The notes under the pieces are model-generated. The model saw nothing but the letters and a program-made list of their open reading frames with translations, did not search any database and had not been told where the DNA came from. From assembly GCA_949361645.1 (NCBI GenBank), contig OX442434.1, positions 2,205,840 to 2,269,839 on the forward strand: 64,000 nt of DNA. The letters run 5' to 3'. The DNA comes from Spongilla lacustris (lineage: Eukaryota > Porifera > Demospongiae > Spongillida > Spongillidae). A program made the translations under genes and the position numbers. Shown here piece after piece: positions 17,731 to 30,910 of the stretch. The stretch's first letter is position 1; every line of letters begins with the position of its first letter.

Positions 17731-18950
17731 GACCCGTAATGAATAATATTAAGATTCACTAAAAGGAAATTCCGAACAAAAGAGTAGGATTCCTAAAGGC
17801 GCTTCCACACTAGCAAGGCAAAAAGGCTAACCGAATCGATCCGCATTGCACTGCACTTTAATAATCACATGTATAGTTATTAACCATAGATTGATCAATC
17901 ATTCTTACGTAAGCGCGTGGTGCTTACTTGCGTAAATTTAAAACTCTATTCTTTATATAAAATAACAAGCAACATAGCTTCTGTACTGATGCTAAACAAA
18001 AGTATAAATGATGGCTTCTGAAGTTCAGCGTGCGCGTGCCTCGTGTAACCGCGATTTTGTCTTGTCTTGAACACAAGTTTTCTGTGGCATTTTCGGTCAG
18101 TGCAGAAGGTTTTACAATCTACTCTACGTGATTTAAAACGATCGCTATAGCAATTGCTTGTTCTGTGATAGCGGAATCAATTTTCTTTCGCTCGTCTCTA
18201 TGCAATATGAATCATAATGCAACCATGCAAGAGGCGATGTAACTTAAAAGTCTTCTCCAATACGTCAATAAACTACAATATCACACTGCACTTTAAAGAA
18301 CAAAACAGGACATTTATAAAAACTCTTACTCAAGTATGCATGCAGTTTTCTTACTTTAAAAAGTAAGCATTGATCAATCTAAATGATTTTAAAAACATGA
18401 AAATGATCCTATGAGAGATCGAGGCACCGTATACATGTAAATGGTCATGGAGAGCGCTTGCTAGATATCGCCGAAGTAGCTAGTTAAGGATCAAAACATA
18501 TGCAACATCTTTTGGCTTTGATTTCCATGCATGCGTGCACTATAACGAAAGAGTACCTGCATGTGGATGAAACCCTCGAGCACATCATAGAAAGCTGTTT
18601 CAAGCATCCGATTTTAGTACATAGATCCAGCAATTCTTATAATCGTAAATTGCTGAATTATTTGATTCATGAAAAAATATACAATTTCCTTTTTTGCACG
18701 CAGTTATTTATGTAGTGTTTTGAGTATGATATAATTAAAAAGCAATGGCGTCTGTGGGAGCTTACAACGCTCCCCCAGGCCCCCTAGCTGGGCGGGCGGG
18801 GTACCCCCTCCCCCTCTTTTATTATTTATTATTCATTAACAACCCTTCCTTTTCTGAAATCCTTTTCAACTTATTTGTCGTGCATGGTGCTGCATGCTGG
18901 GTGCTACGCTAAATGGGCGCTAGAGCTAACATCTTTGCATTGCGGGGGGG
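17731..18950. other. Intergenic sequence, no gene recognised
   Basis: AT-rich DNA between CARD-Kelch gene B and a degenerate satellite. It includes a G/C-rich patch at 18745-18820 that may be another transposon end. No supported coding region was seen. Confidence 0.4.
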
Positions 18951-20610
18951 GGGGGGGGGGGGCCTGGCGACCCCACGCTTCATTCCTTTCCTATACGTGT
19001 TTCCTTCCTCTCCGATACTATAGTTTCCGTCGTTACATGCACCTCACTGTACCCAATCCTCGGCCTCTAATCCTCACTCCTACACTTTAAAAATGATGCA
19101 AGCTATGTTATATATACCCATTCACAGGCTATACTTATTACACCATAAGAACATGCATGCATGTGTGCTTCTAATAGAACCAGTGAATCAGTCAATTAAA
19201 AGGATATACCCTATTTGATTACAAGTTTTTAACTCAGGAGAGATGGTCGGGATATGCCAGTGCATGTATAACTTATGAGTGCACATCACACTTGCGCCAC
19301 AGATCGAGCTACATGTAAACCTCTTCGCTACCCCAGACTTCATTTCCTTCCTATATCTTACATCCTCACAATCCAGACAATCCTCCATTCTTTTTATGCA
19401 CCGGCTCACTGTACCCAAAATGATGGAAGCTTTGTTGAACCCATTCACAGGCTACTTATACAAAACCCAGTACTAGTACATGTAGTTACTTACTGAACAG
19501 CATTCCACAAGAATCAACATGCATGCATGTGTGCTTCTAATTGAACTAGAGAATCGATTAATAGGATGTAGCCTTTTGATTACAAGTTGAGTTGCTAAAA
19601 ACCAGAAGTGATCTGTGATCGAGTGTTATCTACAAGTGCCTGTCAAAGGCTAGCTATTATACCTATTGCTGTACTTGAACCACCAGAGCTAATTAATCCT
19701 TGAGCTCTTCACATTGCTGCAGCTCCCCAGCTAGGCTTCATTCTTCCTTTTGATCCTTCTGTCCTTCCATGCCCCTCACTGTACCCAATCCTTATCAGTA
19801 GGGCCTCTCTCTTCTAGAAATGCATGATATACCTATTCACAGGCTACTTACACATTACCTATAATATATAACACTTAACTCTGGTGGTGCAAGTGTAGTG
19901 TCATAAGAACATGCATGCATTTGTGCTTCTAATAGAACTAGTGAATCGATTCATAGGACATAGCCTATTTGATTATATGAGTTGAGTTTCTAAAACTTGG
20001 GAGATATGATGTAATCAAGCATTAGTTATGAGTGCAGTGTTACACCATCACTCCAGAGATCTCTTCACAATGCTATGCCAAGCTTCATTCCTTAATTAAA
20101 TTCCTATCCGTGTCTCCTTCCTCCCGATCCTTCATTCCTTCCACTGTGCCCAATCCTCTTACTCTTTAAAAATGATGGAAGCTTTGTTATATCCATTCTC
20201 ACAGCATTCCATGAGAACATGCTGTGCTTCTAATAGAGATAGTGAGTCAATTGCCTTTTGATTACAAGTTTTGAGTTGTTAAAAGTCAGAAGATATGTGG
20301 GGTATGTTTGATCTGAGATTGGGTGTTACTTAAGTACCCACTTGCACCACCAAGGCTACATCTCTTATCATTGAAGGTTGCATGCATGTGTGCTTCTAGT
20401 AAAACTAGTGAGCTATTTGATTATAAGTTGATTGAGTTGTCAGGAGAGATGCAATATATGTTTGACGTGGTTGAGTGTGAGTTATAACCATTCACAGACT
20501 AGTCACATATAAAATCTAAATATTTTACAGCATTCCATAAGAACATACTTGCATATGTGCTTCTAATAGAACTAGTGATAGGACATAGCTTTTGACTAGA
20601 AGTTTTGAGT
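18940..20610. repeat. Degenerate tandem satellite (units about 160-390 bp)
   Basis: The word GTGTGCTTCTAATAGAAC recurs near 19163, 19528, 19920, 20226, 20388 and 20557. Each copy is followed by an A-C-T-A-G-T-G-A block and TTTGATTACAAGTT. Between them lies a C/T-rich segment related to CTTCATTCCTTCCTATCC. The units are diverged and unequal in length, which points to an old tandem array. Open frames here are artefacts. Confidence 0.75.
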
Positions 20611-20689
20611 TGTTAAAAACCAGAAGATATGAGCTGTGTGTTTGATCTATGACCACCAGAGCTACAGGTTTCATTTCTTCCTACCCTTA

Positions 20690-21770
20690 CTCAGGCTTAC
20701 TGAACCTCTTCAAACACGCTCCGATCATGGGTCCCTCGTATGGTTGCGCAACTTCAAGGAGCCATGGAGAGGGACAACTTGCCCACTGGTTAGAGAAGTA
20801 GGAAGAGTACAATTTTACTGTAGTGCATCGGCCAGGGTTGAACATAGCAATGCAGGTGCTCTGTCCCATCTGCCTCGTGTTCGAGAAACCGCCCCAGCTG
20901 GTGTGGAAGTGAATGCCATGCAAATCGCGACACACAAAAGACGTGATGCGATTGCCAGACTAATGACCCTGTGTTGAGACCAGTACTCCAACATTTGCTT
21001 GCTGGAAGGAAACCTGAGAGCAATAGCATACATGCTTATTCACCATTGGTACAATGACTCCTTCAGTAATGGCAGCAGCTGGAAGTTAAAGGTATGGAGA
21101 TGGTTTGTCAACCTGGATGGTTCCCATCGACTGCAGCTGATTGTTCCACAGGCACTGCATGTTGAAGTGCTCCAGGAGCTACATGCTGGACTTTCTGGTG
21201 GCCACATGGGAGAAGGGCGAACATTCAAACAGCTCCAGGAACGTTTCTTGGTCTGGCCAATGGAAAGGCATCAAAATTGGTGTCCAACATGCCCTATATG
21301 CATGTGCCAGTAGGAAATCGCCAGCACCAAAATGAAGGGGCCCCTTGGGCTCCGTAAGTACTGAATACCCAATGCAAATGGATACCATGGATATTGTTTG
21401 ACCTCTGCCAAAGACAAAGGAAGGAAATGTGTGTCTGTTGGTCATAACGGAGGCCCATGCCATCCCAAACTAGGAGGCCATTACTGTTGCACACAAGTTA
21501 GTAACATGCATACCAGGGCCACCAATTTGAAGCTGGGGTGATATCAGTATTTTGTAAAATCCTGAAAATCAAGAAGACGTGCACTACCCCCCACCATCCT
21601 CAGGGGGATCACTTGGTGGAGCGTCTGAACAGAACACTAGTGGATATGCTCTCAGCAATCCTGAAGGAGCAGCCATTCCCACTCATGTTTGGAGAGTATG
21701 CCTTTGGTCATGAAGCCCATCTCCCACTGGACATCATGTATGGTACAGGCCTCTCTAAAACTAGCAGTTA
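20690..21770 (+). pseudogene. Broken Ty3-type LTR retrotransposon pol remnant
   Basis: Fragments in changing frames appear in the canonical pol order. The end of the RNase H region is at about 20700-20900 (RSDHGSLVWLRNFKEP-type motif). The integrase zinc-binding region is at about 21140-21330 (LSGGHMGEGRTFKQL and CPTCPICM). The end of the integrase core is at about 21540-21760 (TTPHHPQGDHLVERLNRTL). At least two frameshifts and several stops separate them, and no LTR was recognised. This is a dead transposable-element copy. The family assignment rests on the motif order. Confidence 0.78.
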
Positions 21771-21777
21771 TGGAAGT

Positions 21778-21814
21778 CAGTGGCGAGGTGGCCGGGGGGG
21801 GCAGGGGGGGCAAT

Positions 21815-21847
<33 letters not shown>

Positions 21848-21950
21848 AGCGGGCCTTAAAAAGGGGGCGGCAAAATGACTATAGGGGCGGCCAGCCGCCA
21901 AGCGAATCGCGTTTATTATTAGAGGATTGCACTGACGTCACGCGATCGTG
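21778..21950. mobile_element. Transposon-end-like insertion with long poly-C tract
   Basis: CAGTGGCGAGGTGGCCGGGG interrupts the retrotransposon remnant. It is followed by about 30 C residues and a G/C-rich stretch. It resembles the terminus at 17674. The G and C tracts could pair as a hairpin. Superfamily uncertain. Confidence 0.35.
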
Positions 21951-22132
21951 TGTTGTTTACATGTAGTTACGTAACTTACGTCGCATAAATACAAGTTGCT
22001 ATAAATATGTACCACGTGAGCATATGACACGTCCGGTTATTGTTTATCTCGTACCCACGCGGTGTATATTTATAGCAACGTACTGTATGATGTAAGCTGC
22101 GCGTGATGTCAGGGGTGCAACTATACTGTATA

Positions 22133-22332
22133 NNNNNNNNNNNNNNNNNNNNNNNNNNNNNNNNNNNNNNNNNNNNNNNNNNNNNNNNNNNNNNNNNNNN
22201 NNNNNNNNNNNNNNNNNNNNNNNNNNNNNNNNNNNNNNNNNNNNNNNNNNNNNNNNNNNNNNNNNNNNNNNNNNNNNNNNNNNNNNNNNNNNNNNNNNNN
22301 NNNNNNNNNNNNNNNNNNNNNNNNNNNNNNNN
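22133..22332. other. Assembly gap (200 N)
   Basis: Exactly 200 undetermined bases. The round length indicates a scaffold gap of unknown true size. Confidence 0.99.
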
Positions 22333-22760
22333 TTTTTGTTTTCAACAATGAAACTATAATCTTAAAATGATGAATGTTAGGTAAACAGCCGGCTTCAGAT
22401 GTTAAGAAGTTAAAAGCTAACTTGTACTTCACTATAGTGCGAAATTACTCAAGCAGATGCGCAAAAGGATCCGCAGTTTTTTTCAGTTAGTTAATTTTTT
22501 AAATTATTAAAGTTAATAAATGCAACGAGCATATATACGTATCAGCGGCAAGTCTTAATTCATATATAGGGTCGAACTCCGGTGGAGCGCGAGGCTGACA
22601 ACGCATCATATGTAACACGCAGCGGATTTAAATCCTGGCTCGTTATCTCTGGTCACTAGTTCCTAGTTAAATATAAAACACTGTGTTTACAGGTAAACCA
22701 ATTAAAGATTTCCCACTTTTTGCTTATGTGTACGTGTTAGCTGGAACGTGATACTCTACC

Positions 22761-25700
22761 ATGATGAAGCAAGCTGGTCGAACCCGTACTACCGGCGAAT
22801 CTGGAATTCCGCACACCAAAAGGCTCAGCCGCAGTCAGCTGTGGTTGGGTTACCATAATGTCAACGCCTTCACAACTTCGGTAAGTATATAATTAATAAT
22901 ATATATAATATATAGATCGGTTGTATTAAACGGCGTATACATGTCAACGTGCATGCATCATCGGTCTCCTTCGCACCCAGGGTCACGCCTTGACACTAAA
23001 TATTCAGTATTTGCACCCTTTTGAGCGTACGTTGGCCTCGATCAATAATAGGTCAGGGATTCCCTAACAGAAAGGAAGAATAGCTTTTGAAGCCATGACC
23101 CCTTGCATTCTTATTCAAAAGAATAAGTGACGAGGTCGATCATTCAGTGCCATGACCCCTTGCATTCCTATTCAAAAGATTAAGTGAAGAGGTCGATCAT
23201 TCAGTAGAACTGTGCGTCTGTTAAGGCATGATTTATAAACCTGAAAGACTCGTCTGTGATTATAACAAGATATAAATATTTAAAGGTGTAGGATTCAGTT
23301 GAATAAACAGGGAATTACGGAAATTACACACTTTACATACTGATCATGTTTAGCAAGTTCAAGCAGATTTAAAGAGTAAGTGAAGAGGTCGATCGTTCAG
23401 TGCCATGGCCCCTTACATTCCTAACATGCGGTGTACACAACTGTTTAATGTTCAATGTTAATTTTAATAGCAGGTAAACATTAATGTTTCAAAATAGTAT
23501 GGAAATGATGCCAATATGAAATTCCACTTAAGGTTGCTGACAGCAAGTCACAGTAGTATTAATGTTAAACCAGTGGAAATAATTCTAGTAAATCAGAATT
23601 GCTATTAGGGACACAGCAAACATGTACAGATTAACATTACACGTGTCCTTTAAAAATCATTTTTAAATGGTGCATTCACTTTGCAAACACACAGTTGATT
23701 ACCTCTAACTTGAAAATTTAGCTTTCAAAATTACATTAGATGGCACTTAAAAAATCAGTTGTGATTTCTAATAACTTTGCTTAGAGTGCAACATTTGGGT
23801 GCAACACTCTGTATTGTGTAAAGCCAAATTTAATACTTTTAAAAACATACACAGACAAACAAGATTATATACATGCGCAAATGTTACATCATAATGATAT
23901 TATGCACAAGTCAAGCTTATTTAAGATATAAGTATCATTTTAACAAGACTAACATAATAAATAAATGCACATACTATTACGCCAAATGAAACTTCCTATT
24001 CAAAAGAATAAGTGAAGAGGTCGATCATTCTGTAGAACTTTGTTTCTATTACTAATAACCAGGCATGGTTTATTTAAACCTGAAAGACTTGTCCATGATT
24101 ATAACAAAAATTTTAAAGGTGTAGGATTCAGTTGAGTAAAAAGTAAGTAAACAAGGGATTACGGAAATTGCACATTAATTAATTTTCATACTGATCATGT
24201 TGTAGCGAGTTCAGGCAGATTTAAAGAATAAGTGAAGAGGTCGATCATTCAGTGCCATGACCCGTGCATTCCTATAAGTGAAGAGGTCAATCATTCAGTA
24301 GAACTGTGCATCTATTACTAATCAGAAACCAGGCATGATTTATTTAAACCTGAAAGACTCGTCTGTGATTATAACAAGATATAAATATTTAATTAAAGGT
24401 GTAGGATTCAGTTGAGTAAAAAGTAAGTAAACAAGGGATTGCGGAAATTACACCGACATTCATTAATTTATAAATATTACATACTGATCTGCATATAAAT
24501 AATGTAGGCCTGTATTTTAATTCCCATAATCCTTACTTTTTTAACTCAATTGGTGTCTACCAATTTTATATTAATTAAATTTTTATATCTTGTTTCACTC
24601 ATTTATGTTTAACCTGAGTGCGTCTGGGAGCGCGATTTTATATGTGATAACATGGAGATGGGGGCTGGTGGGGCTAGCCACACTAATACAGGCGTGTCGG
24701 GCACCCCGTTTACGCTCGGGAGGGGTGGGGGGGGGGTGTGGCCTATTTACTCTCGGATGAGCACTTCAGTGCACAATGACACCTGCTTAATAGATCAACC
24801 ACAAGCTAGTATAATCGATCCCCGATTTTGTGGCTTCCAAAGCGATTAAAATCAGTTGTAACAAAATCAAGTTTGCTAAAGTTTGAAATTTGTGTTCAGC
24901 ATAACTCAAACTCGAGAAGTCATAGTACCAAACAAATTCGGTTTGTCTTCTCCAGGTCCTTTTCGTGACCACTAACATTACGTTTCAATCGTGACAAAGA
25001 TACAGTGCAATAAACTTCTGAATCTTATCAGATCCGGAAGGAAACGACGTGAAACTTTTTTTAACGTTCGAGTGTGGGAACGAGTGAGCGTTATATCTGC
25101 TTTCTAAGCGTCGGCAGTTTTACTACATTATAGATCTTCGTCTGCTCTATCCATACGCGCTCATTGTAATTCTACGGTACATTGGCAATAATGGGATAGG
25201 GTAATTTTCTAATCATATTCACGAGTCACGACACTTCAAATCCCTACACTAATGCAAATGTATAGGTATAATAATACCGCGGCCACAGTTACGATTAGCC
25301 CTGCATGCCCATAGGCATAGATCAGTAGTTGACTTATGTGCAGAATACCATGCGCATGTGTGTAACCAGAGATAATCTGTTACAATAATTTGTTCAATGT
25401 ACTGATATTTTTTATTTATTTATTTGCATAGTGGCTTCCACTTCCAATATTCGTCGCGTATCGAATTGCAATATTCCTGTACGTGTTAGGCTGGTTGGTC
25501 GCTGCTGCCGTCGACAGATACAAGAGGGACGGCAAATTTTTCATCTTCCTCACCAGTCAATCGTACATTCTGCTAACTCTGAGCCTGTTGTTGCTCGCAA
25601 TACTGACTGCCGGATACGCAGCGTTCTGCTGTAGCGGGGACGAAAGGGTTAGTCCGCCTTCCTACAACCAAGACAGGATCGCGTGGTACATCAAGATGTC

Positions 25701-26295
25701 GTGGTTTCTTCACACCTCGGCAAGTGTGCTGGCCTTGGGAGTGACTTTCTCGTACTGGTTGCTGCTGTGTACATTAGTTCCTGGTACGGCGTCGCTCTCC
25801 AATGTGTGCAATGTGTCAACCGAGCCAACCTGCGCAACATTTTCCAACGCAACAACTGAACCAAGCTGCCGACCTAATCCAACCAATCTCCATCTGCACG
25901 GAATAAACGCAGCCATCGTTATCCTCGACATCTGGATGAGTCGCATCCCGTTTCAACTACTTCATTGCTTCTACTCTACTATTTTCACCACTCTCTACCT
26001 GATATTTTCCCTTATCTACTGGGTTGCCCATGGCCGTACGAGAGAGGGAGTTATCTACGCAGTCCTTGACTATAGTGGCAACAAAGTAACCTGCGGTTTC
26101 TTTGCTACATTATTGCTTCTAATGCCTCCACTGTTCTACTTGGTGCTCTTTGCAATTGCGAAGTCTCGTGACGTAACTTGCCTTCGGTTGCGGCACTACT
26201 CATGCTCCACCAAGGATGTGACATGTGCGGAAACTACACGACTGGTTGAGGGAGAGACCATAGATATCTATATGAAGAGACGGAGAATTCACTGA
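22761..26295 (+). CDS. rost-like: Rolling-stone-like multi-pass membrane protein R1
   Basis: Two exons, 22761-22880 and 25432-26295, join in phase 0 (...FTTS|WLPLP...) and encode 327 residues. About six hydrophobic spans are visible: one starting at WLPLPIFVAYR, then FIFLTSQSY..., IAWYIKMSWFLHTS..., the pair after NLHLHGINAA, and FATLLLLMPPLFYLVLF. The loop before NLHLHGINAA has N-glycosylation sequons (NVS, NAT) and cysteines. Together with DIWMSRIPFQ and the LIYW...EGVIY...LDY block, this matches the rolling stone family, known in insects for a role in myoblast fusion. The cytosolic tail has conserved Arg/Asp (SRDV) and ends RRRIH. It is the first of four same-strand paralogues. Function here is unknown beyond membrane localisation. 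Confidence 0.82.
23100..24470. repeat. Interspersed repeat array in the intron of R1
   Basis: A word of about 24 bp containing GTGAAGAGGTCGATCATTCA recurs near 23126, 23182, 23380, 24010, 24230 and 24280. A longer block containing AAGACTCGTCTGTGATTATA and GTGTAGGATTCAGTTGA is present three times (about 23215, 24060, 24345). The non-repeated middle (23465-23985) is the segment shared with the intron of R3. Confidence 0.8.
23465..23985. repeat. Intronic segment shared with R3 intron (34426-34950)
   Basis: About 520 bp beginning AGCAGGTAAACATTAATG align along their whole length to 34426-34950 in the same orientation, at high identity with small indels. It is either a relic of the tandem duplication that made R1 and R3 or an unrecognised dispersed element. 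Confidence 0.82.
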
Positions 26296-27803
26296 AAAAT
26301 AACCCGCGCACGACTGACCACTCAGCGCGCGTGCGCAACTGTTACTGCATGTCACAGCCACACCCAAACTGATATTAATGGAATACTTTATTCGCCGATG
26401 CATATACATGCATGTGTACTGAGATAGTTTTGCTATATTCCACTCACCCATCGCATGTGCATAGAAATCGTAAGTGCATGTATAGCCGGCGGGAATAAGC
26501 GTCCGAGGTGAGGTTATGGAAAGGGCTGACCGTTCGTATAAAACTTCCCCTTATAAGGCTTATTTGTTCTCTCTTCCCTTACCTATGACTACTCTGCGCT
26601 GCCCACTTCCTATATTATATAACTACATGTGACTGTATGGCCACAACCGTCCTCTCAATGTATATCCATTGAATAGGTTGGGATGTGCATGTTTCAAGAT
26701 TTATAGGACAACTGCATGGCAGTTATATATGAAAAATAAGAATATAATCTAAATAGTCTGTTGCTGTCCCTTATTATTAGAATTAGTTAACCAATGCCTA
26801 ACCATGATGTTTAATATTAATTGTTTTCCTTGCATGCATGAGCAAGGGTCCATGGCAAAAAAAAAAAAAAATCTTACAACCTACATGTATTCTAATGATC
26901 CATGCAAATAGGGGGTTGTCTACGTATATACCAGCCACGCCACTAAATATCTTACCCTCCCATGCAGAATTAGATAAATCAGGGGGGGTCTAAAGACCCC
27001 CCCCCCCTTGGCACTAGTAATGAATAAATAAGCATAGTCGAATGGTGCGAGCTGTAGACTACTATAGTATACTACAGGATGTACGAGTAAGGAAACACCC
27101 AATGAAGATTCATACCCATGCACTCGGCATGCATGCATTTCATACAAAAGGCATCTCGTCATCAACGTCTTCTGTGGAAGTACCAATCAGGCTAGGACAA
27201 TTAGCACGCGTGTTAAAACTCCTCACTTCGAAGCACTATGGGAAACGACAGTACGTGGCATTGATGCTGATTCATAGAGATGCAGAACTGAATCCAGATG
27301 CGGTGGTTGAAGCGAGTTATACACGCAGGCTTCTATTTAATTTATCCTTGTATAGCGTGCTGAAAGGTTATATTTGATGCCGTAAATGTTAAGTCGTTTT
27401 GGAGCAGTATCACTGTCAAAAATGCATTCATTTTCATACTAAAGTAAAAAAGCGGCTGGGGCCAGGCCCCAGACCCCCTACAGGAGGGGCACGCCCCTCT
27501 CATACCCACCCCCATGATCATTGTGAATATCCCGCCCCTCCCCCCCCCCCCCCCCCCCCCCCCCCGCCCCTTCCTAAAATCCTGGATCCACCCCTGTAAA
27601 TGTAGGATGATTCTTCATTAGCTCAGTAACCTCTACCTGATACAGGTGCGTGCTACTTTCAAAGTTTACGGCTGGGCGCGGCAGCGGCTTATAAGGCACT
27701 ATAAACATATTATATGCGTATGTATTGTCATTGTGTTGCAGCCCTGATTTAAAATGATATAAGAGGATTCATCTGAAGAAGCTGTACAAGGTCACGCTTC
27801 GAT
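26296..27803. other. Intergenic region between R1 and R2, with a transposon-like end
   Basis: No gene is supported. It includes a G7...C11 hairpin at 26981-27007. At 27450-27600 a G/C-rich stretch with about 25 C ends in GGATCCACCCCTG, the reverse complement of the terminus seen at 17674. A 111-codon frame at 27042-27377 has no recognised domain. Confidence 0.45.
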
Positions 27804-30220
27804 ATGGACGGTGGAGATAGTACTGTAATCCCTTTGCGGGAGCAATTTCGCTTCTCGCGAATGTTGTTACGCTATCATGACGTGAGAGCCTTCACTACTT
27901 CGGTGAGTTCTGAGAATATGCATGTGGTATGCATAATAACACGCGATGCTTGGTGTCCACGAGCATGGGACTGATATGCATGATTCAAACCGCTTCCCAC
28001 CTCAGCTCCCAAGTCAGACATTTCAGAGCCTATATAGTAGACCCATTTAAACTGTTATAAATAAAGCTGCACTTGAAAGACAGATGGGTTACGTTGTGCT
28101 TATATGGGATGGAAGGGGGAAGGGGGAAGGGTGCAGTGACATCATATTTATATATAACTGTATCGTGTTGATGACAGTGCAGTGTGAGCTAGCCTTTAAA
28201 ACCGGGTTCGCCATTCAGTCTCTACTAAACTCTAAAATGCATGGTGTCATCTTGGAAATGTACGGTTAGCCGGTTTGCAAGGAAACGCCCTTCGGGGATC
28301 TCAGGACGCTGGCGTGGAATGTCGAGGGTGCGTGCATGCATATGCATTTGGTCCATCAAAGTTCCGACATTGTATTAGTCTACACCGGTATTGATAAGTG
28401 TTTGGAGAATTGGAGTATACACATTGTAATCCGGCTTAATTCTAAGGCGCTGACTTTGCTTGTTTGTATATGCACGTTTAACCTGAGTGTTACTGATTTG
28501 CATGCATGGGGACCATTTATATATACGTAGCGTTGGTGAACTATATTGACTCAAGCAGCACATAACAGCTGAAAACCTGTCATTGAGGCTTGCGAAGTCA
28601 CGCGCGCGCTTAATTAATTCAGACCTTTTAATTTGCCTATTGGGAGCGAGGAGGTGGAGGGGGGAGGGTGTGTCAATGGTCAGCAGGAGGATGGTGCTCC
28701 CTTCAATTCTGAGGAACAGGATGGCAGTGATGCCTCCTTACCAATCAGAGCCGGGGAACAATGTTATAACCATGCGTGGCTCATGCAGATATTATACTGA
28801 TATACATGTATAATTATAATTATACTGTACGGCAGCTAGTCCTCTGAATAGTAAGGTAGTATACACTTGTATGCGGTAAACCAGTTGTTTCTCAGAATAG
28901 TAAGTGGACACACTACTGTTCCTCATGCATATTATAGTATAGTAAGGGGGCACGTGCACTTTAATTCTGTGTGCTCCCACACTAATCAAGGAGCAGTGCT
29001 GCATGCAGTTACTATAATCTGCATGAAAACACTTTACAGTGCAAGCTGACCCTTTGCTAACAGTGTACTGTATGGCACTTTTTACCCCTTGCCACCTAAT
29101 CAGAGGACTGAACAATATATTACCGTAGTAGTGTATACCTCCTAAAGGCTCCTATTGAGTCCTATACATGTATAAAATGTGTTGCACTTGCTAATGTTGA
29201 TTACGTCAAGATGCACATGCGTGTGTTTTCCTCTCTGGCCTTACATGCCTCAATAACAAAGTTTTGCATGCTTTTCAGCTGTTTCATGCTGCTCGGCTCT
29301 AGGCAAAATCGCCAACGCTATATACCGTTCCGTTCCGTTAAATTATAATGTATTAACGCCCATTTAACTTTTGCCAACAGTGGCTTCCACTGCCATTATT
29401 CTGCGCCTACCGAGTTCTCATATCTCTCTACGTGCTGGCATGGATTCTAGCCGCTGGAGCACAGTACACCAGTGGTGGGCACTTCTTCACCTACCTGACT
29501 TACCAGTCTTACATCATTCTCACGGCCGGTTTCCTGTGGCGTGCTGCAATCTCAGTTGTGTACACCGCGTGCTACTATGGAAGTTCCAAAAAATTAGAGT
29601 GGCTTTTCCCGCCCAGCTTTAATCGCTTATATAGCAAGGATAATGCGAGATGGTATTTGAAGATATCGTGGTTTATTCACACCACGTCGACCGTGCTTGC
29701 AGTGGGAGTGGCCCTCTCGTACTGGGCATTCTTGTGTCCTGGCTCGAAATCGACGTCGGGTTCGTCCCAAAATATCGCCGTCAACAATGCAACTAACCTC
29801 ACACAAGCAATGTCCTGCCAACGTACCGCCACCAATCTTCACGTACACGGAATAAACGCAGTCATGGCTTTTCTCGATGTCTGGATGAGTCGCGTCCCGT
29901 TTCAACTGTATCATTTCTTCTACACCAGCATTCTCACGTTCCTCTATTTGATATTTACATTGATATACTGGGGCGCGAATCACCGTACCAAAAGTGGAGT
30001 CATATATTCTATCCTCGACTACGGAAGTTATGAATATGCTGCCTTGTTTGCTGTTGTTCTAATCATGCTACCAATTTTGATATACCTTGCCTTATTTGGA
30101 ATAGTTGTGTTACGCGACATGATCTTCGAAGGACTGCGAAAGTTATACTACAAGACAGTTCTAGTAAGAGGGAAAAGACGAAGTGACGCACAAGAGTTTA
30201 AATTGGAGAGCCTGCAATAA
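27804..30220 (+). CDS. rost-like: Rolling-stone-like multi-pass membrane protein R2
   Basis: Exons 27804-27902 and 29381-30220 join in phase 0 and encode 312 residues. The N-terminus is short (IPLREQFRFSR, YHDVRAFTTS) and leads straight into the first membrane span, WLPLPLFCAYR. Spans of TYLTYQSYIILTAG, YLKISWFIHTTSTV, FLDVWMSRVPFQLYHF and ALFAVVLIMLPILIYL follow. The loop between spans 3 and 4 carries two sequons (NAT, NLT) flanked by cysteines, then NLHVHGINAV. The basic C-terminal tail is cytosolic by inference. The exon layout is identical to R1, R3 and R4. Confidence 0.83.
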
Positions 30221-30858
30221 CCATTTTGTTATAAGTGCATGCCATGCCGATCTTCCATTTATCTGTTAATTATATATAACTCATTTATCTTTTTATGTGA
30301 CACAATTTGAATTTTAACTGACATGTATCATGATGTATGCGTAGTGTCATAGGGTACATGTATCATTTATCCTTTTTGTGACAATTTGAATTTTAAATGG
30401 TACTAAACTGACATGTATCATAGAATATCACACACCCCTATTTTGGGTCCGGGGGGACCCATATACCTAGGCAACTGGGTCCCCCTCCGGACCCAAATGC
30501 CTAGTCATATGGGTCCGGGTAATTGTTTGTACATCCAGGCATCTTGGTCCGGGTAGGGGGCGGAGGGGGGGGGGGGGGGGGGGGGACCGAGTTTCCTGAT
30601 GCGTTTTATTTACTGGCACCGGCCGGTTTTGATACGATAGACACATTTGTTGTTACTTTCTCAACGGTAAGTTAGCGTCCGTCTGTTTCTCTGCCGAAAA
30701 GTAATTTTAAAGGTCACTGCTGATCTTTTTTGGCAGACTTAGTCTGGTGCTAACTCGTAGCATAGCAAGAGCTATTTTGACGAGAAGTCTGCCCCAATCA
30801 TTTGAGTAGCCTATGTCTGAAACATTAGTTAGGCTTAGGTACTTTGTAGTAGTAGTCT

Positions 30859-30910
30859 GTTTAATCATAGATTAAAGACCTTACGTAAGGTCTTTAATCT
30901 ATGGTTTAAT
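30859..30910. mobile_element. 38-bp perfect palindrome with 7-bp target duplication (micro-element copy 2)
   Basis: Positions 30866-30903 form a perfect palindrome starting CATAGATTAAAGACCTT. GTTTAAT is present on both sides (30859-30865 and 30904-30910). The ends and the duplication length match copy 1 at 2247-2272. Confidence 0.75.

Noticed and set aside
27042..27377. 111-residue open frame between R1 and R2
   Set aside because: No domain recognised; lies next to transposon-like G/C tracts; frames of this size occur by chance.
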